From Melastoma dodecandrum (Eukaryota; Streptophyta; Magnoliopsida; Myrtales; Melastomataceae), in contig JARUPY010000149.1 of the NCBI GenBank assembly GCA_029817715.1, positions 1,783,307-1,847,306 on the forward strand: DNA of 64,000 bases, given 5' to 3'. The position numbers and the translations under genes are program-made. Below, in pieces: positions 32,999-44,092 of this stretch. Below the pieces are notes generated by a model that was not told the origin of the DNA, did no database searches, and worked only from the letters and a program-made list of their open reading frames with translations. The number at the start of each line of letters is the position of its first letter. The first letter of the stretch is position 1.

Positions 32999-35900
32999 AT
33001 GGTGGCCGGCAAGGTCAAGCAGGCAATGCGCTTCCAGAAATCCCCTGCCCCTCCCACTCCCACTCCCACCACCACCACAACCCCCACATCCTCCTCTTCC
33101 CGAAGAAAAACCACCTCCACCGCCAGCACTGCCGCCTCCTCGGGCTCGGGCCTCTCTCGCTACTTCCCTCGAGCAGCCTCCGCGTCCCAGGTCCAGCCCA
33201 AGCCCCCCGATATCCTAGAGGTCCTCCGCCTCGTCGACCACCTTAGGGACCGCGAGTCCCAGCTGGGTACTCAGCTGCTACAGCTCAAGCTCATCCACGA
33301 GTCGTCCTCAGTCGAGGTCGCCGCCAAGAACGCACAGATTTCAGCACTCTCGGCCAAGCTCCGGGAACTGGAGAAGGACAACGAACGGCTCAGGAAGGAG
33401 GTGGATGAGGCTAGGTCCGGGGCTGAGGAAATGAGGGTGGAGAGTGAGCGGATGATTGGCGAGCTGAGGGTGGAGATCGAGGAGGTGAGGAAATCCGCGC
33501 CGTCCACTGACTCGGAAGGTAGCGCGAGTAGTAGCAGTGGCCGGGCAAGCAGCGGAAGCTGCAGCGACGCGGCGGTTTCGTCTTCGCAGAGGGTTTGTTT
33601 GCGACAGAATGCTGACGTGTCGTCTTCGGCAGCCGAGAAGAGAACGGGTGGATTGATGGTGTCGAGGAGTGGCGTTGGGAGGACTGTTGCGGTTGCTGCG
33701 AGGTCAAACGAGGTTGCGGAGAGTCAGCGGGTTGAACGGTTGGATTCTAAGAGAGATCACGACGTTGTAGAGATCGACGAGTCGAGACAATGCCGGCGTG
33801 ACTCGGAGGAAAGCAGTGAGTCTGTAAGCTTACGAGGCCCAAGGGTTCCGAAACCTCCTCCGACGAAGAAATCATCGTCACTATCCCGGTCAACCGAGAA
33901 CTCGCACCCGGAGAAAGCCCCGACCCCGGCCCCGCTAGTTTCGCCTCCACCACCTCCTCCGCCGCCTCCTCTTCCTCCGGCTTCAACAAACTGGAGATCA
34001 AAGAGGGAGCTAGCTTCAACAACAGCGCCACCCCCGCCGCCTTTACCTCCTCCTCCTTCTCTTCCACGGCCTTCGGCTGCTAAGTCAAACAGCGTCCCGC
34101 CTACGCCGCCACCTCCGCCAGCTCCGAAGAGCGGAAGGTCACCAGTCACGAAGGTGAGGAGAATACCGGAGGTCGTCGAGTTCTACCATTCCTTAATGAG
34201 GCGCGACACGAGGAGGGACTGCTTAGGCACGGGACCGGCGACGGCGCAGGACCCTTCGTCCTCCGCGGCCGCCGCCACAGCCAGCGCAAGGGACATGATC
34301 GGAGAAATCGAGAACCGCTCGGCGCACCTCCTCGCGGTAAGGGAGTTTTACGGAATTGCCACTGTGGTTTGCTAGCTGTTATGTATTGAATTGACGAGAT
34401 TGCCCCCCCGGTTCGTGGTGGTTGTTTTGTTGTTTCCCGTGACAAGACAAGTCGTGTGAACTTCTCTTTCAGGGCCCCTTCGGTCTTTTCATCCATCCCT
34501 TTCCATCCTCTTGGAAAGTTGATTTTGCATGATGAATGAGACGAAAGTCTTAGATTCTTAGCTGGGTTGGTTGGTTTTAGCAAATTAGCGAATTTTAGAT
34601 GTTGGTTTTTGCTGACGCAGATCAAAACGGATGTGGAGACACAAGGAGACTTCATACGGTTCTTGATTAAGGAAGTCGAGGAGGCCGTGTTCACGGAAAT
34701 CGAGGACGTCGTCCCGTTTGTCAAGTGGCTCGATGATGAGCTGTCGTACCTGGTATGACCCCGTGATTGCCGGGGATATCCGAGATTGCAGTTCTTTGAG
34801 GAGGGTAATTTAGATGACGTTAATGTTGTTGTGCATAGGTGGACGAAAGGGCGGTGTTGAAGCACTTCGATTGGCCGGAGCAGAAGGCAGACGTGCTACG
34901 AGAGGCGGCATTCGGGTACTGCGATCTGAAGAAGCTCGAATCCGAGGCCTCCTCCTTCCGTGACGTGTCCCGGCTAACATGCAACCAGGCTCTGAAGAAA
35001 ATGCAGGCCTTACTCGAAAAGTACGAAACCAACCCCTCCTTTAGTCCCTCAGCCTACAAACCGTGTCATTTCTCATATCACCCCCGATGTTTAATGACAG
35101 ATTAGAGCACGGGGTGTACAACGTTTCGCGCATGAGGGAGTCGGCAGCAAACCGTTACAAGGCATTTCACATCCCCATGAACTGGATGCTAGACAACGGC
35201 ATCGTGAGCCAGGTACTCACTCAACTGATATATCTCCTCATTGGAGAACTTCTTAGTTTTCAAATTTGCTATTGAGATTTGGGGTATGCTGGAAATGTGC
35301 TGACAAAGCAATATGCAGACGACCTGTGATCAGACCACCTCAACTTCCCATTTCCCTCTGTTTTATGTCTGAACCAACGGATTTGTGTCCTACACTTGTA
35401 AGAAAACCATTAAATACTATACCCAGATTGTGAGACTACTATTTCAAGTTTCAGGGTGGTCCCATGAATCCCAGAGCTTTTCTCATTTCTTCTTTTTCTC
35501 TGATCTCCCCCATTACAGAAGATGACAAAGTCAGATGGTCAAGATGAGGTTTTTAGCCTTATTTTATACTGCATGCTGCACATGTGACTGACTACATATC
35601 ACCCCTGTTTAGTTTCTTTCCTCTTGTCACCTTGCCCTCTACTAAATCTTTACCTGGGATTCCATTTTGGGTTTCTGCCAAGTGATTAAACTAGTTGAAT
35701 TAGATTAGTGTAGATTAGATTAGGTTTTTGTCTCTTGGAATCATGGTTTGGAAGTGGGAGAAGTTTATAGTCCATGATTTTCCCACTCCCGAGGAGAGGA
35801 GAGGACCACTTCTGGATTTGATTGATCTGTTGTATGGGTGCCATTAATGGGAATCACAAGCTGTTGCAAGATAAGACTTAGCTATCTGATTGGGACCTTG

Positions 35901-36426
35901 TTGGTGAAGTCCCCCCCCCCCCCCCCCCCCCCCCGCCTCCCCTTCACATGATCCGCGAATCGACCCTTCTTTTTGTTCGGCCCGGATCGCTTTTATGATA
36001 TCGACGTGTTAATGATGATCCTGGTAAATGTTGTTTAATGTGTAGTTACTTTGTGCTCTGTTTGATGGTTGCCAGATGAAGCTCGCGTCGGTTAAGTTAG
36101 CGATGCAGTACATGAAGAGAGTGTCTGCGGAGCTCGAAACTGTCGGGGGAAGCCCGGAGGAAGAGGAGCTCATCGTCCAAGGCGTTCGGTTTGCCTTCCG
36201 CGTGCATCAGGTGAGATTTCAGGTGATCAAACCAGAAAAAGGTGGGCTTCTAGACAACGTAGTTGGTTGACTCAGTTTCGAACTTCTGTTGCAGTTTGCA
36301 GGAGGATTCGACGTGGAGACGATGAAAGCCTTCCAGGAGCTGAGGGACAAGGCGAGGTCGTGCCACGTACAGTGTCAGAACCAACAACAACATCCAAAGA
36401 TCATTTGCAAGTCCACCCCTTGTTGA
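32999..36426 (+). CDS. CHUP1/IPGA1-like coiled-coil protein
   Basis: Six exons (32999-34336, 34621-34752, 34839-35020, 35101-35212, 36076-36210, 36295-36426) give 676 residues, close to the Arabidopsis AT4G18570-type relatives as I recall them. Start MVAGKVKQAMRFQKSP is family-typical and preferred over any upstream codon. A Ser/Thr-rich N-terminus is followed by a coiled coil at about residues 66-168, a Ser-rich linker, PRVPKPPP, a polyproline segment at about 315-375, and the conserved C-terminal domain. That domain has VRRIPEVVEFYHSLMRRD, ARDMIGEIENRSAHLLA, IKTDVETQGDFIRFLIKEVE, DDELSYLVDERAVLKHFDWP, ELIVQGVRFAFRVHQ and RSCHVQCQ. Relatives link organelles or microtubules to the cytoskeleton (CHUP1 binds actin; IPGA1 binds microtubules). 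It lacks the CHUP1 N-terminal outer-envelope anchor, so a cytoskeletal role is inferred. All introns are GT/AG. Confidence 0.92.
35911..35934 (+). repeat. 24-base poly-C run in intron 4
   Basis: Uninterrupted run of 24 C inside the longest intron of the CHUP1-like gene, on the coding strand; hence a G run on the template strand. Length may be imprecise because homopolymers assemble poorly. Confidence 0.8.
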
Positions 36427-37535
36427 CTGCGGTCATTGTCGGTCCATCCATAAGCAAGCTCTGCTTCGGGACGACCATTCGCGGCATGACCTCTAGGAAT
36501 CTGCTTCTGCTACATAGAGGGGAAGAAATATATAAAAGGATGGATCTCGTTTTCCGGCTGGTCAACATTTTGGTTCCATAATCTGCTGCTCATTAACCAA
36601 TTCAATTCATACCCGATTTAAAATATGAAATTAACTTTTGATATAATATACAAACTCGTTCACGAATATAACACGACCCTAACATGATCCAATAATTCAA
36701 CTTTCAATTAAAAGTCGCGATTTGAAAACGTCAAAATCAAACACTTAAAAATCTCATTAATCCGAGAGCGTGTCTAGTGTCCGGTCAAAGTCGAGATATG
36801 AAAACCCAACTTTGATGCGACACCAGAAAATACTCCATTTTGGCCTATATTTGAGTTCATTACATATGGATTATAAACCGCGACTTTCACTAGTTTGAAA
36901 GCGCGACTTTTGTGTGAAAAGAAAGTCACGGTTTTGAATCGTGACTTAGTGACGATAAGACTGTAGTTTACCAAATTACGACCGTATTTTATCATTTTTT
37001 TAAATAGGTTCGGACGTACAATCCTTCCAGAAAATGTATTAAATATGATATCTTGCGTATTTTTCTGTTCGTATTATGTCTAGAGGAATGCACGTATGTA
37101 CGTTTACGAGTTTCGATTAACGTGTACTATTTCAAGTAATAATATTCTTTGAGCAATGTTTCTTCTCAAGGTTAAAAATCAGCTTCGAATAGCGATTTCA
37201 TTGATAATGTAATTTGCTACTTTAATTAACGAGTTGGTATAATAATGATAAGTCGTCACTTTCAAATAATCAAATAACGAGTTAACGAATTTCAAATTTT
37301 ATTGTTATATTTGAAAAATATTTTTCGAAATTAGCATTCTCGTACATTCCTCGTCGTGTCATTGGAGGAATCGTCTGAATACGATGTACTTTCCCGTCGT
37401 GTTCGAGAGCTATGCGCTTCGGGATGTCCGGTCCGGTCCAAGTTGAACCCAACGGACTTATATGGTGGGGGTCGGGGCCCGGTCCGATAGACTGATCCCG
37501 GACCTTCGACCGTTTTCCTCTCACACTCTCCCCAG
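36427..37535. other. Intergenic spacer, 1.1 kb
   Basis: Holds the 3' UTR of the CHUP1-like gene and the promoter of the Lin0512 gene. No further gene was seen. Confidence 0.5.
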
Positions 37536-39304
37536 ATGACGTCACTCTCCGCTTCCCCTCTCCTCGGTCACTCCCCCGCACTTTCCACGCCGATCCTCCG
37601 TCGGAGTTCGCAATCTCAGCTCAGCCTCCGTCTCTGCCCTTCCCGTCCTCCTCCCCATCGGTTCCACAGCCCGATCACCTCCTCCGTGACCTCCATGTCC
37701 GCATCGGCCCGTCCGGCATCCTCCTTGACTGCTGCTGCTGCTGCTGCTGCTGCCTCGAGTGACTCGATGAATCATCTGTTGTTCGTTGAGATGGGCGTCG
37801 GTTACGACCAGCACGGGTTTGTTGTTTCCTTCCGTTTCGTTGTTTTTCCCTTGGTTCCTTTTTTTTGCTGATATGAGTTTCGTTGGGAGTGAGAATTTCG
37901 GTTGTGGATGAGAATTGGGAGTGGTTTTTTCAGCCAGGATATTACTGCTGCTGCGATGAGGGCTTGCAGGGATGCTATATCTTCCAATTCCATCCCGGCA
38001 TTCCGCAGAGGTAATCGTGTTGCTGTTTGTTAAACCTGTGTCTCGAGCATTCTCTGTTGTTGATCTTATAGAAATATTCCGTGAATTCCATGACACACTC
38101 CTACTGAATCTGATAATGTTTTTTCTGAATTTGAAACCTGTAATGGCTTGACTGTCATTGTAAGAGGACTGGAATTTTCTTATTCGAAGCGAATAGTTGT
38201 TTAGCATGAAAGGATCCTGTTATGTGCTGCGAACAGAGGAAGGGAACACACGTGCGAAGGATGAAGAGTGTGCTGGAGGAGGAGCTGAAGGGAGTTAATG
38301 GAAGGAGTTGAAGATAAAGTTCTGTTACTGTTACATTGTATTGTAAATAAAAGTAGTTACAAGTGGTTACATGGGGGAAAGGATAGCTATAAGAAGGAAT
38401 CTGTTAGTGGTAGTTGGGGTAGCTGAGTTCTGTTAGTAGTTTCCCTTCCTCTGTACTCTTGAACATCACCATTGAATGTAGAGATTCGGCTGACGTTCAT
38501 CTCCAGTCAGCCTGTCCTTCATTCCTCGTCTTCTCCGATTGCCTGCAGTCCCAGAAGATTCATAGCAGATCCATTGGACAAATTGCATGTGACATCCCTA
38601 AATTTTTGGTATATCATATTAATGCTGGTAGAAACCAAAGCAATGGAGATTTTGCTTCAGTTTTTCAATTCTTTAATTTTACTTCCAAACTGGTTTGCTT
38701 GATTATATTTTCCCTGATTACCAAGTGGTATATTGTGGAAGTTCTATTATGCCTTCATCAATCAATTGAACAGCATAACTATGATTGGCAGGATCGATTC
38801 CCGGAGTCTCCTTTGAACAGATGAAATTGCAAATCAAGTTAGGAGTCCCCAGTTCTCTTCAACAATCCATTGATGTAGAGAGAGTCAAATCCATCTTTCC
38901 CTAGTGAGTAAATTTTGAATATATATTCGATTGTCTCAGGCTTGGATGGATAATTATTCTTTGTTGACAAGCAGATTACACTCTATGGTTTAGGTGCCCA
39001 TGCAAAAGTAGAGAAAGTGTTGATGATAGATGGTATCTGCTTGGGTTTAGTTGTAATAGCATGCAGTGGATGAGTATCATAAACATGTTCTGTTAGAGTT
39101 GGGAAATCTCTGTTTCATTTCAATAGACAATTGACTATTGATTCATGAATCCTTATGTAATATGATGGTTGCAGCGGTAAAATTCTCAATGTGGAAATTG
39201 TGGATGGTGGATTGATATGCTCTAGCGGTGTACATGTGGAAGAGATGGGAGACAAAAACGATGACTGTTACATTGTGAATGCCGCTGTTTACGTGGGCTA
39301 CTAA
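37536..39304 (+). CDS. Lin0512-family protein, probably plastid-targeted
   Basis: Four exons (37536-37816, 37934-38010, 38792-38903, 39175-39304) give 199 residues. The first ~80 residues are Ser/Ala/Arg-rich with few acids, like a plastid transit peptide, and include a GCT microsatellite encoding poly-Ala. The core matches the Lin0512 family (TIGR02058-like): LLFVEMGVGYDQHGQDITAA, ACRDAISSNSIPAFRRG, SIPGVSFEQMKLQIKLGVPS, VKSIFPYGKILNVEIVDGGL, SSGVHVEE and YIVNAAVYVGY at the very end. All junctions restore frame with GT/AG introns. The family is widespread in bacteria and plants but its biochemical role is not known to me. Intron 2 contains a solo LTR. Confidence 0.88.
38218..38567 (+). mobile_element. 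Solo LTR in intron 2 of the Lin0512 gene
   Basis: A 350 bp segment beginning TGTTATGTGC and ending TTCATAGCA is flanked on both sides by GATCC (38213-38217 and 38568-38572), a perfect 5 bp target-site duplication. It contains AATAAAAG and GCTATAAGAAGG motifs. Orientation is given by the TATA-like motif and is uncertain. No internal retrotransposon sequence remains. Confidence 0.75.
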
Positions 39305-40092
39305 CGTCTGGTTCCTTCCCACTTACCATTAGGACGGTCAGTTATCATTACTTCCCTTTGCCATAAAGTCTTCTTTTTGTTTCAACTCAGAATGATCCCA
39401 GTCTAAAATCTGTCAGGTTTGGAATCTGTTACCTTCTTGGCTTGTTGTATCTTGACAACTCCCTGCTCAGTGGCTGGGAACGATCTCTACAGCTGCTTCA
39501 TAACCAACTTCCCATTCCCTCTCCCTTCTTTTGGTAGACAAGCTGTTTACAGAGGTGTACGATAAATTTGATATCAATGTTGTACTCTATGTGTTCAGTT
39601 GGTTTTAACTAATAAAAGAGGATCCCATAATATCATATATCTTTAGATTGTTTTCCTCAACATTTCGACATCAAGGGTATATATTGGTGGAAGTTCAACT
39701 TTTAATACTAATGTTATAGATTTTCGAGTCCTCATATGAGTGGTTCAGTATTAGCTCTTTGGTCCGTGTAGTTTTTATGAAAACAACTCGCCATTATTCA
39801 TTTCAGCCATCTGTTACTGACCTACCAGTTTCATGCAAAAATCATAGTCATGAAGATTGCTGCAAATACATCCATTTTCCTTTTGACCTTGTCCTCAACA
39901 ATAGTTGTACAATACCCAATGATAGCATGTAAAAATACAGACCTTGTAAAACACCAATGGTCCCATAATTACAATTTTGCTGTTGGCCACACTGTACTTA
40001 ATGGTCGATTTGTATCTTCTCTTGTCGTTGACTAATGGCAGCCAGTTCCTGCCCTAAAATGAATCCCAGAGCGAAGTGCATCATTCCTACCA
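39305..40092. other. Spacer between convergent genes
   Basis: Holds the 3' UTRs of the Lin0512 gene (+) and the TBL gene (-); nothing else recognised. Confidence 0.5.
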
Positions 40093-43000
40093 TCACATAC
40101 CTAGTGCTGTATACAGCAGTTGATTCCAGGTGTCGGGGAGTCCTGGAAGGCACCAGTGGCTGCAATCTTTGCTGGACTGGTCACCGCCAAATACGGAGGG
40201 GTGTGCATCCTTTCTCAACTGTGAAAGGGTGGTTATGTCAAGCAGATACACAGGGGTCTGCATGCTATTCAGCACTCTATTGACGACGCCAGCAGCAGGC
40301 GGCGAACCGGATGGATATGTAGAACCAGAAATGGGTACTTGCTCCCCCGTGCAGCTTCTCTTTGGTTGGTTCCAATCCTGGCCTCTGTTTGATGTTGAGA
40401 AAGTAAATATGGTCAGATGAATTGTCTCTAATTTTCAAATCGAAAAGTTTGTGCAAAAGCTGATAGACACGGTGCTAATTCAAAACGAGATAATTTATGC
40501 CACTGTCTTTAATGCTTCGTGGCATGAAAATAACAGGATCTCATTATATCCCTTTGAAGGTACGGATTCTTCATGACATATGATAAAGATTGTAATACTT
40601 TTTGGGTAAAAGCTACCAGAGGGTCTATATCATACTTGACATAAATGGGTTGTTCCTAAGTCTTCTTTTTTCTTTCTATGTTCATCCGATATTTGTAATG
40701 CTCGATGTACCTTGATTGTGGGTACTTACTGGTAATGAGTCGGGGAGATGCCTTGGAAGAAGACTTTGGTTTTAGAGAAATCAATGTTTGAGTCGACCCA
40801 TCTTGCCCATGTTGTAAGACCCTTGTAGAACGCATCCAAACGGTCCATATCTTTCACTATTTGACTCCCTTCTTGCATGTAGTCCCACCTGCGAAGCATC
40901 GATATCATCATGCCCAGATCACCATGCTTGGCCTAATCATCCTGAACTCGCAGGTCTCATTTTCAAAGGGCCAGAACTACAACAAGCAGAGTAAAGGGCC
41001 AGAAAGTTCGCATCGAGAGGGAGCACATTCTTACGGCTGAGAGTTTCCAGTGTGGGTCCACCAGTGCCAAGAATTGAAGATGAGCAGGTCCATTCCCGTC
41101 CACGTCTTTCCCGCCTCGATGGAGTCCAGTTTCAGAATCCGCCCTACACTCTCCGGGACTATGTCGACCAGGTACGGCGTTCGATAAAGAAATATGGTTA
41201 AATCGTAGTCCTGCACAACACATGTAGCCACCACCCCCATATTAGAGCACATAGAAGAAACTCAAACTTAGTTTGATATCGGACCAACGATATTACATCA
41301 CAATGAGAGAACGAACATTGTTGACACATCTAGCCTTTCCTGTGAGTGGGGCTTGGATCCAATAGAGGTAAAAATTATTTGATTGATCGTTGTCCCTACA
41401 CGAAGTTTCGAATCTGATCGATTATATCAGCTCAGCTAACATTTCTTGACTATGTTTGTTTCCTGACGCAGATGGGGCGATCTGGATCTCAATCATGTCA
41501 GCTAATTCGCAGGAGATCAGGTATGCAAAAAATGTTATCCAGTGGGGCCAAGGTAAACACTCAAATCTACTACTACTACTACTACTACAACTACCTCCAC
41601 TGATATGAATTTCACGGGGGGTTGTGTTTTGCGATTCACGTGGGAGCATTGAAAGTTACATCATCCCCCTCCCGCGAGAAACCTCGTGCTCCAACTTGCT
41701 CTGCCTTGTCTGCTTTCTTTGGCCGACAGGTAAAATTTGCTGTTCTTCGTTTACAATTATTATTCACTGGGTTTTTGTCTCTGGGTTGTGAAACGTTTAT
41801 GATATTATAGTAATCTAAATCTTCCTCGTTGGTTTCTGTGGGTGGGGGCGTCTTGTTCACAGGTTTAACAGCCTGTTTCCCACAGCCCCCCACCATTTAA
41901 TAAAAAGTCACTATAGGGTTAATATTATAATAAGAAAAAGGAAAGGGAGCGCATGACTGATCTATTTTCTGTACCCTTTTGTATTGGACAGAATTGGCTT
42001 TGGTATTAGGGCGGTGATTCCCGTGAAGGTCAGATTGTCAGGTTCCCCTCCCCCCAAATTTTCCACTTTTTTTTTAATTATTTGCTATTTAGGCTTAACT
42101 TTGGCTCCAAATCCATTTTTTGGGTTGCGTTTGATTAACGAAATGGAGGTAGAAATGAATGGAATTCATTTTTTGGGTTGTGTTTTGATTCACGAAATAA
42201 AAGTGTAGGATTGAATGAAATAGTTTTTTTTTTGTCAATGAAAGGAATCGTGGAAGGATTGAATTCTTACTAGAACGTATTTCATACCTCAGTTTGTTTT
42301 GGGTGGGTATTTGATTCGTGCGGGAATGACAAAGTCAGTTACATTTCTAACACAGAGATTTTATTACAACCTTAACTTATTTAGTTAGGCCTGAGTACGT
42401 GGTTGATACTTATGGGTGATTACAAGTTTCTACCGAGGCAAATCTTAGTATACAAAATTTGATGCATATGAAAGCAAGTTTTTAATGTTGTCGACATTGT
42501 GAATATTTCATTCTAATCCGATTTTCTTTTTCGAACTCCTAAGCATGGGTTTTAAATGCTATTTGATTCATGTGTCCTGATTTGGGGGGTAGGGTGCATC
42601 TAAAAACAGAAGGCTATTACTTTACTCCTACACACAGTGAGGGTCTTAGATTCCTGCCTTACCTTCATTTTATATGCAAAGACTATTCAATAGATTTCTA
42701 TTCACGGCTTTTGACACATATCTATGGTCGACCCAGTATTCAATACATCCTACTCACATATAATATAATTTAATAATTCTAGTCTAGTCAGTGTTATTAT
42801 CGTCACTACTTGAATTATCTCTCTTAAAATTTTGAGTTCATTTTCCCCTTACTAAATTCTTAATTTGTTTCAAAAATCTTAACAATTATCTATTCTTGTT
42901 ATCTCGTGATTTTTGGGACTTTGTTACATTTTACCGTTAGCAAAAAAAAAAAAAATACGAAATATGGTAGAAAAATTCAACTCTATAAGTTTAACTCCGA

Positions 43001-44092
43001 TACTGCCTACCCTATTTCGCGAATTTTTTTCGGACTTACCACATTTGAGAACTTTCCTCGTGATTTTTGTTCATTAAGTTACGCTATCCCTACCTCGATA
43101 TGTGATGCTATTAGTGTTTTGTATGGCTGGACAAGAGGGGGGGCGTCAACATCCACTTCAATTCACATTGAACTGAGTTTAGTACAGTAAACCTAGTTAA
43201 GAACCTCCCCCCTCCCCCCTTTGAGTTTGTGGAATTTCATGGAAAGACATTGTTGTCTCCTTGTGTTTTAATGGTGGACAATTACGTCGTGGATATCACG
43301 TAATTGCTCCCTTTCCCCGGGGGAATCCTATTAATCTTCTTATCATATTTGGATGTTATTCAGACAATGATGACAATTAGTCATTGTCCTAAATTTAATA
43401 CTGCCTAGAGTAATGATGCCTTGGTTTTGTGGTTTTAGATGCTTCATTGGGAAAGACGAGGTCGAGGTGTTTCTTTGTTTACCTGGAAAGTGATGGAGGA
43501 TAAGGGCTGTTGCCGGACGAAGCGGGCACGGGCATCGGGCACCGCCGCATGTATCAGGCACGACAACGATTCCCACATGTTGAGGCTCAGCGAGTCCCCC
43601 ACGAACATCACCTTCTTCCCCCTCATCTTGTTCAGGAAGTTTGCCCCGTCGAACCTGCGACCCTCCCCATCGAATCGTGTGATCATTGCGAGGGGCGTGA
43701 GAAAAGAACATGGACGAGTGGATGGCGTTCGTTAGGTACCTAGGGATGTCACAGGCGTCGGGCTTCCACGCGTACTGTAGGTAGAGCCGGTCGGGCCGGC
43801 CGTTCCTCTGGCAGTCGAACTCCTGGTCGATGAAGGGGCAGCCTGACGACTCGTACAACGGGTTCGACGAGTCGACCGTCCACGACCCCTGGAAGATATT
43901 GCAGGCGACGACTTCGCCCCGGCTCTTCCCTCCTCCCGTCTTCTTCCTCCCGGCCCTGAGGCCGAGGCTGCTGGCGTTGTATAGCCGTAGGGCGTCATCC
44001 GCCGCAGCCTGTCCTGGGCAGGGTAGCAGTAGTAGTAGGAAGGAGAGGAGGGAGAGGAAGGAAGGGACAACGTTGGGCGCGGACAATGCCAT
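40093..44092 (-). CDS. Trichome birefringence-like (TBL) polysaccharide O-acetyltransferase
   Basis: Five exons (43740-44092, 43483-43654, 41035-41210, 40730-40888, 40093-40384) give 383 residues. An N-terminal hydrophobic stretch ([18 protein letters not shown]) acts as signal or membrane anchor for the Golgi lumen. The TBL domain has [37 protein letters not shown] and [13 protein letters not shown]. The catalytic GDS motif is [18 protein letters not shown], followed by [41 protein letters not shown], and [18 protein letters not shown] with the DxxH pair. Length and motifs are those of the TBL37-43 group; relatives acetylate xylan, mannan or pectin, and the substrate here is unknown. Start chosen at 44092 (ACAATGGC). 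Intron 2 is long (2.27 kb). Confidence 0.9.
41211..43482 (-). other. Long intron 2 of the TBL gene
   Basis: 2.27 kb without a recognisable coding domain or LTR element. Contains a CTA microsatellite (about 41568-41590) and two poly-purine/pyrimidine runs. Confidence 0.6.

Noticed and set aside
33747..34149. Gly-rich minus-strand frames opposite the CHUP1-like polyproline region
   Set aside because: They are the reverse complement of Pro codons; the plus-strand gene explains the openness.
43655..43739. Apparent non-AG acceptor for intron 1 of the TBL gene at 43676
   Set aside because: A canonical CAG acceptor 21 bases downstream (exon start 43654) restores the family sequence DIPRF in frame, so the gene is not broken there.
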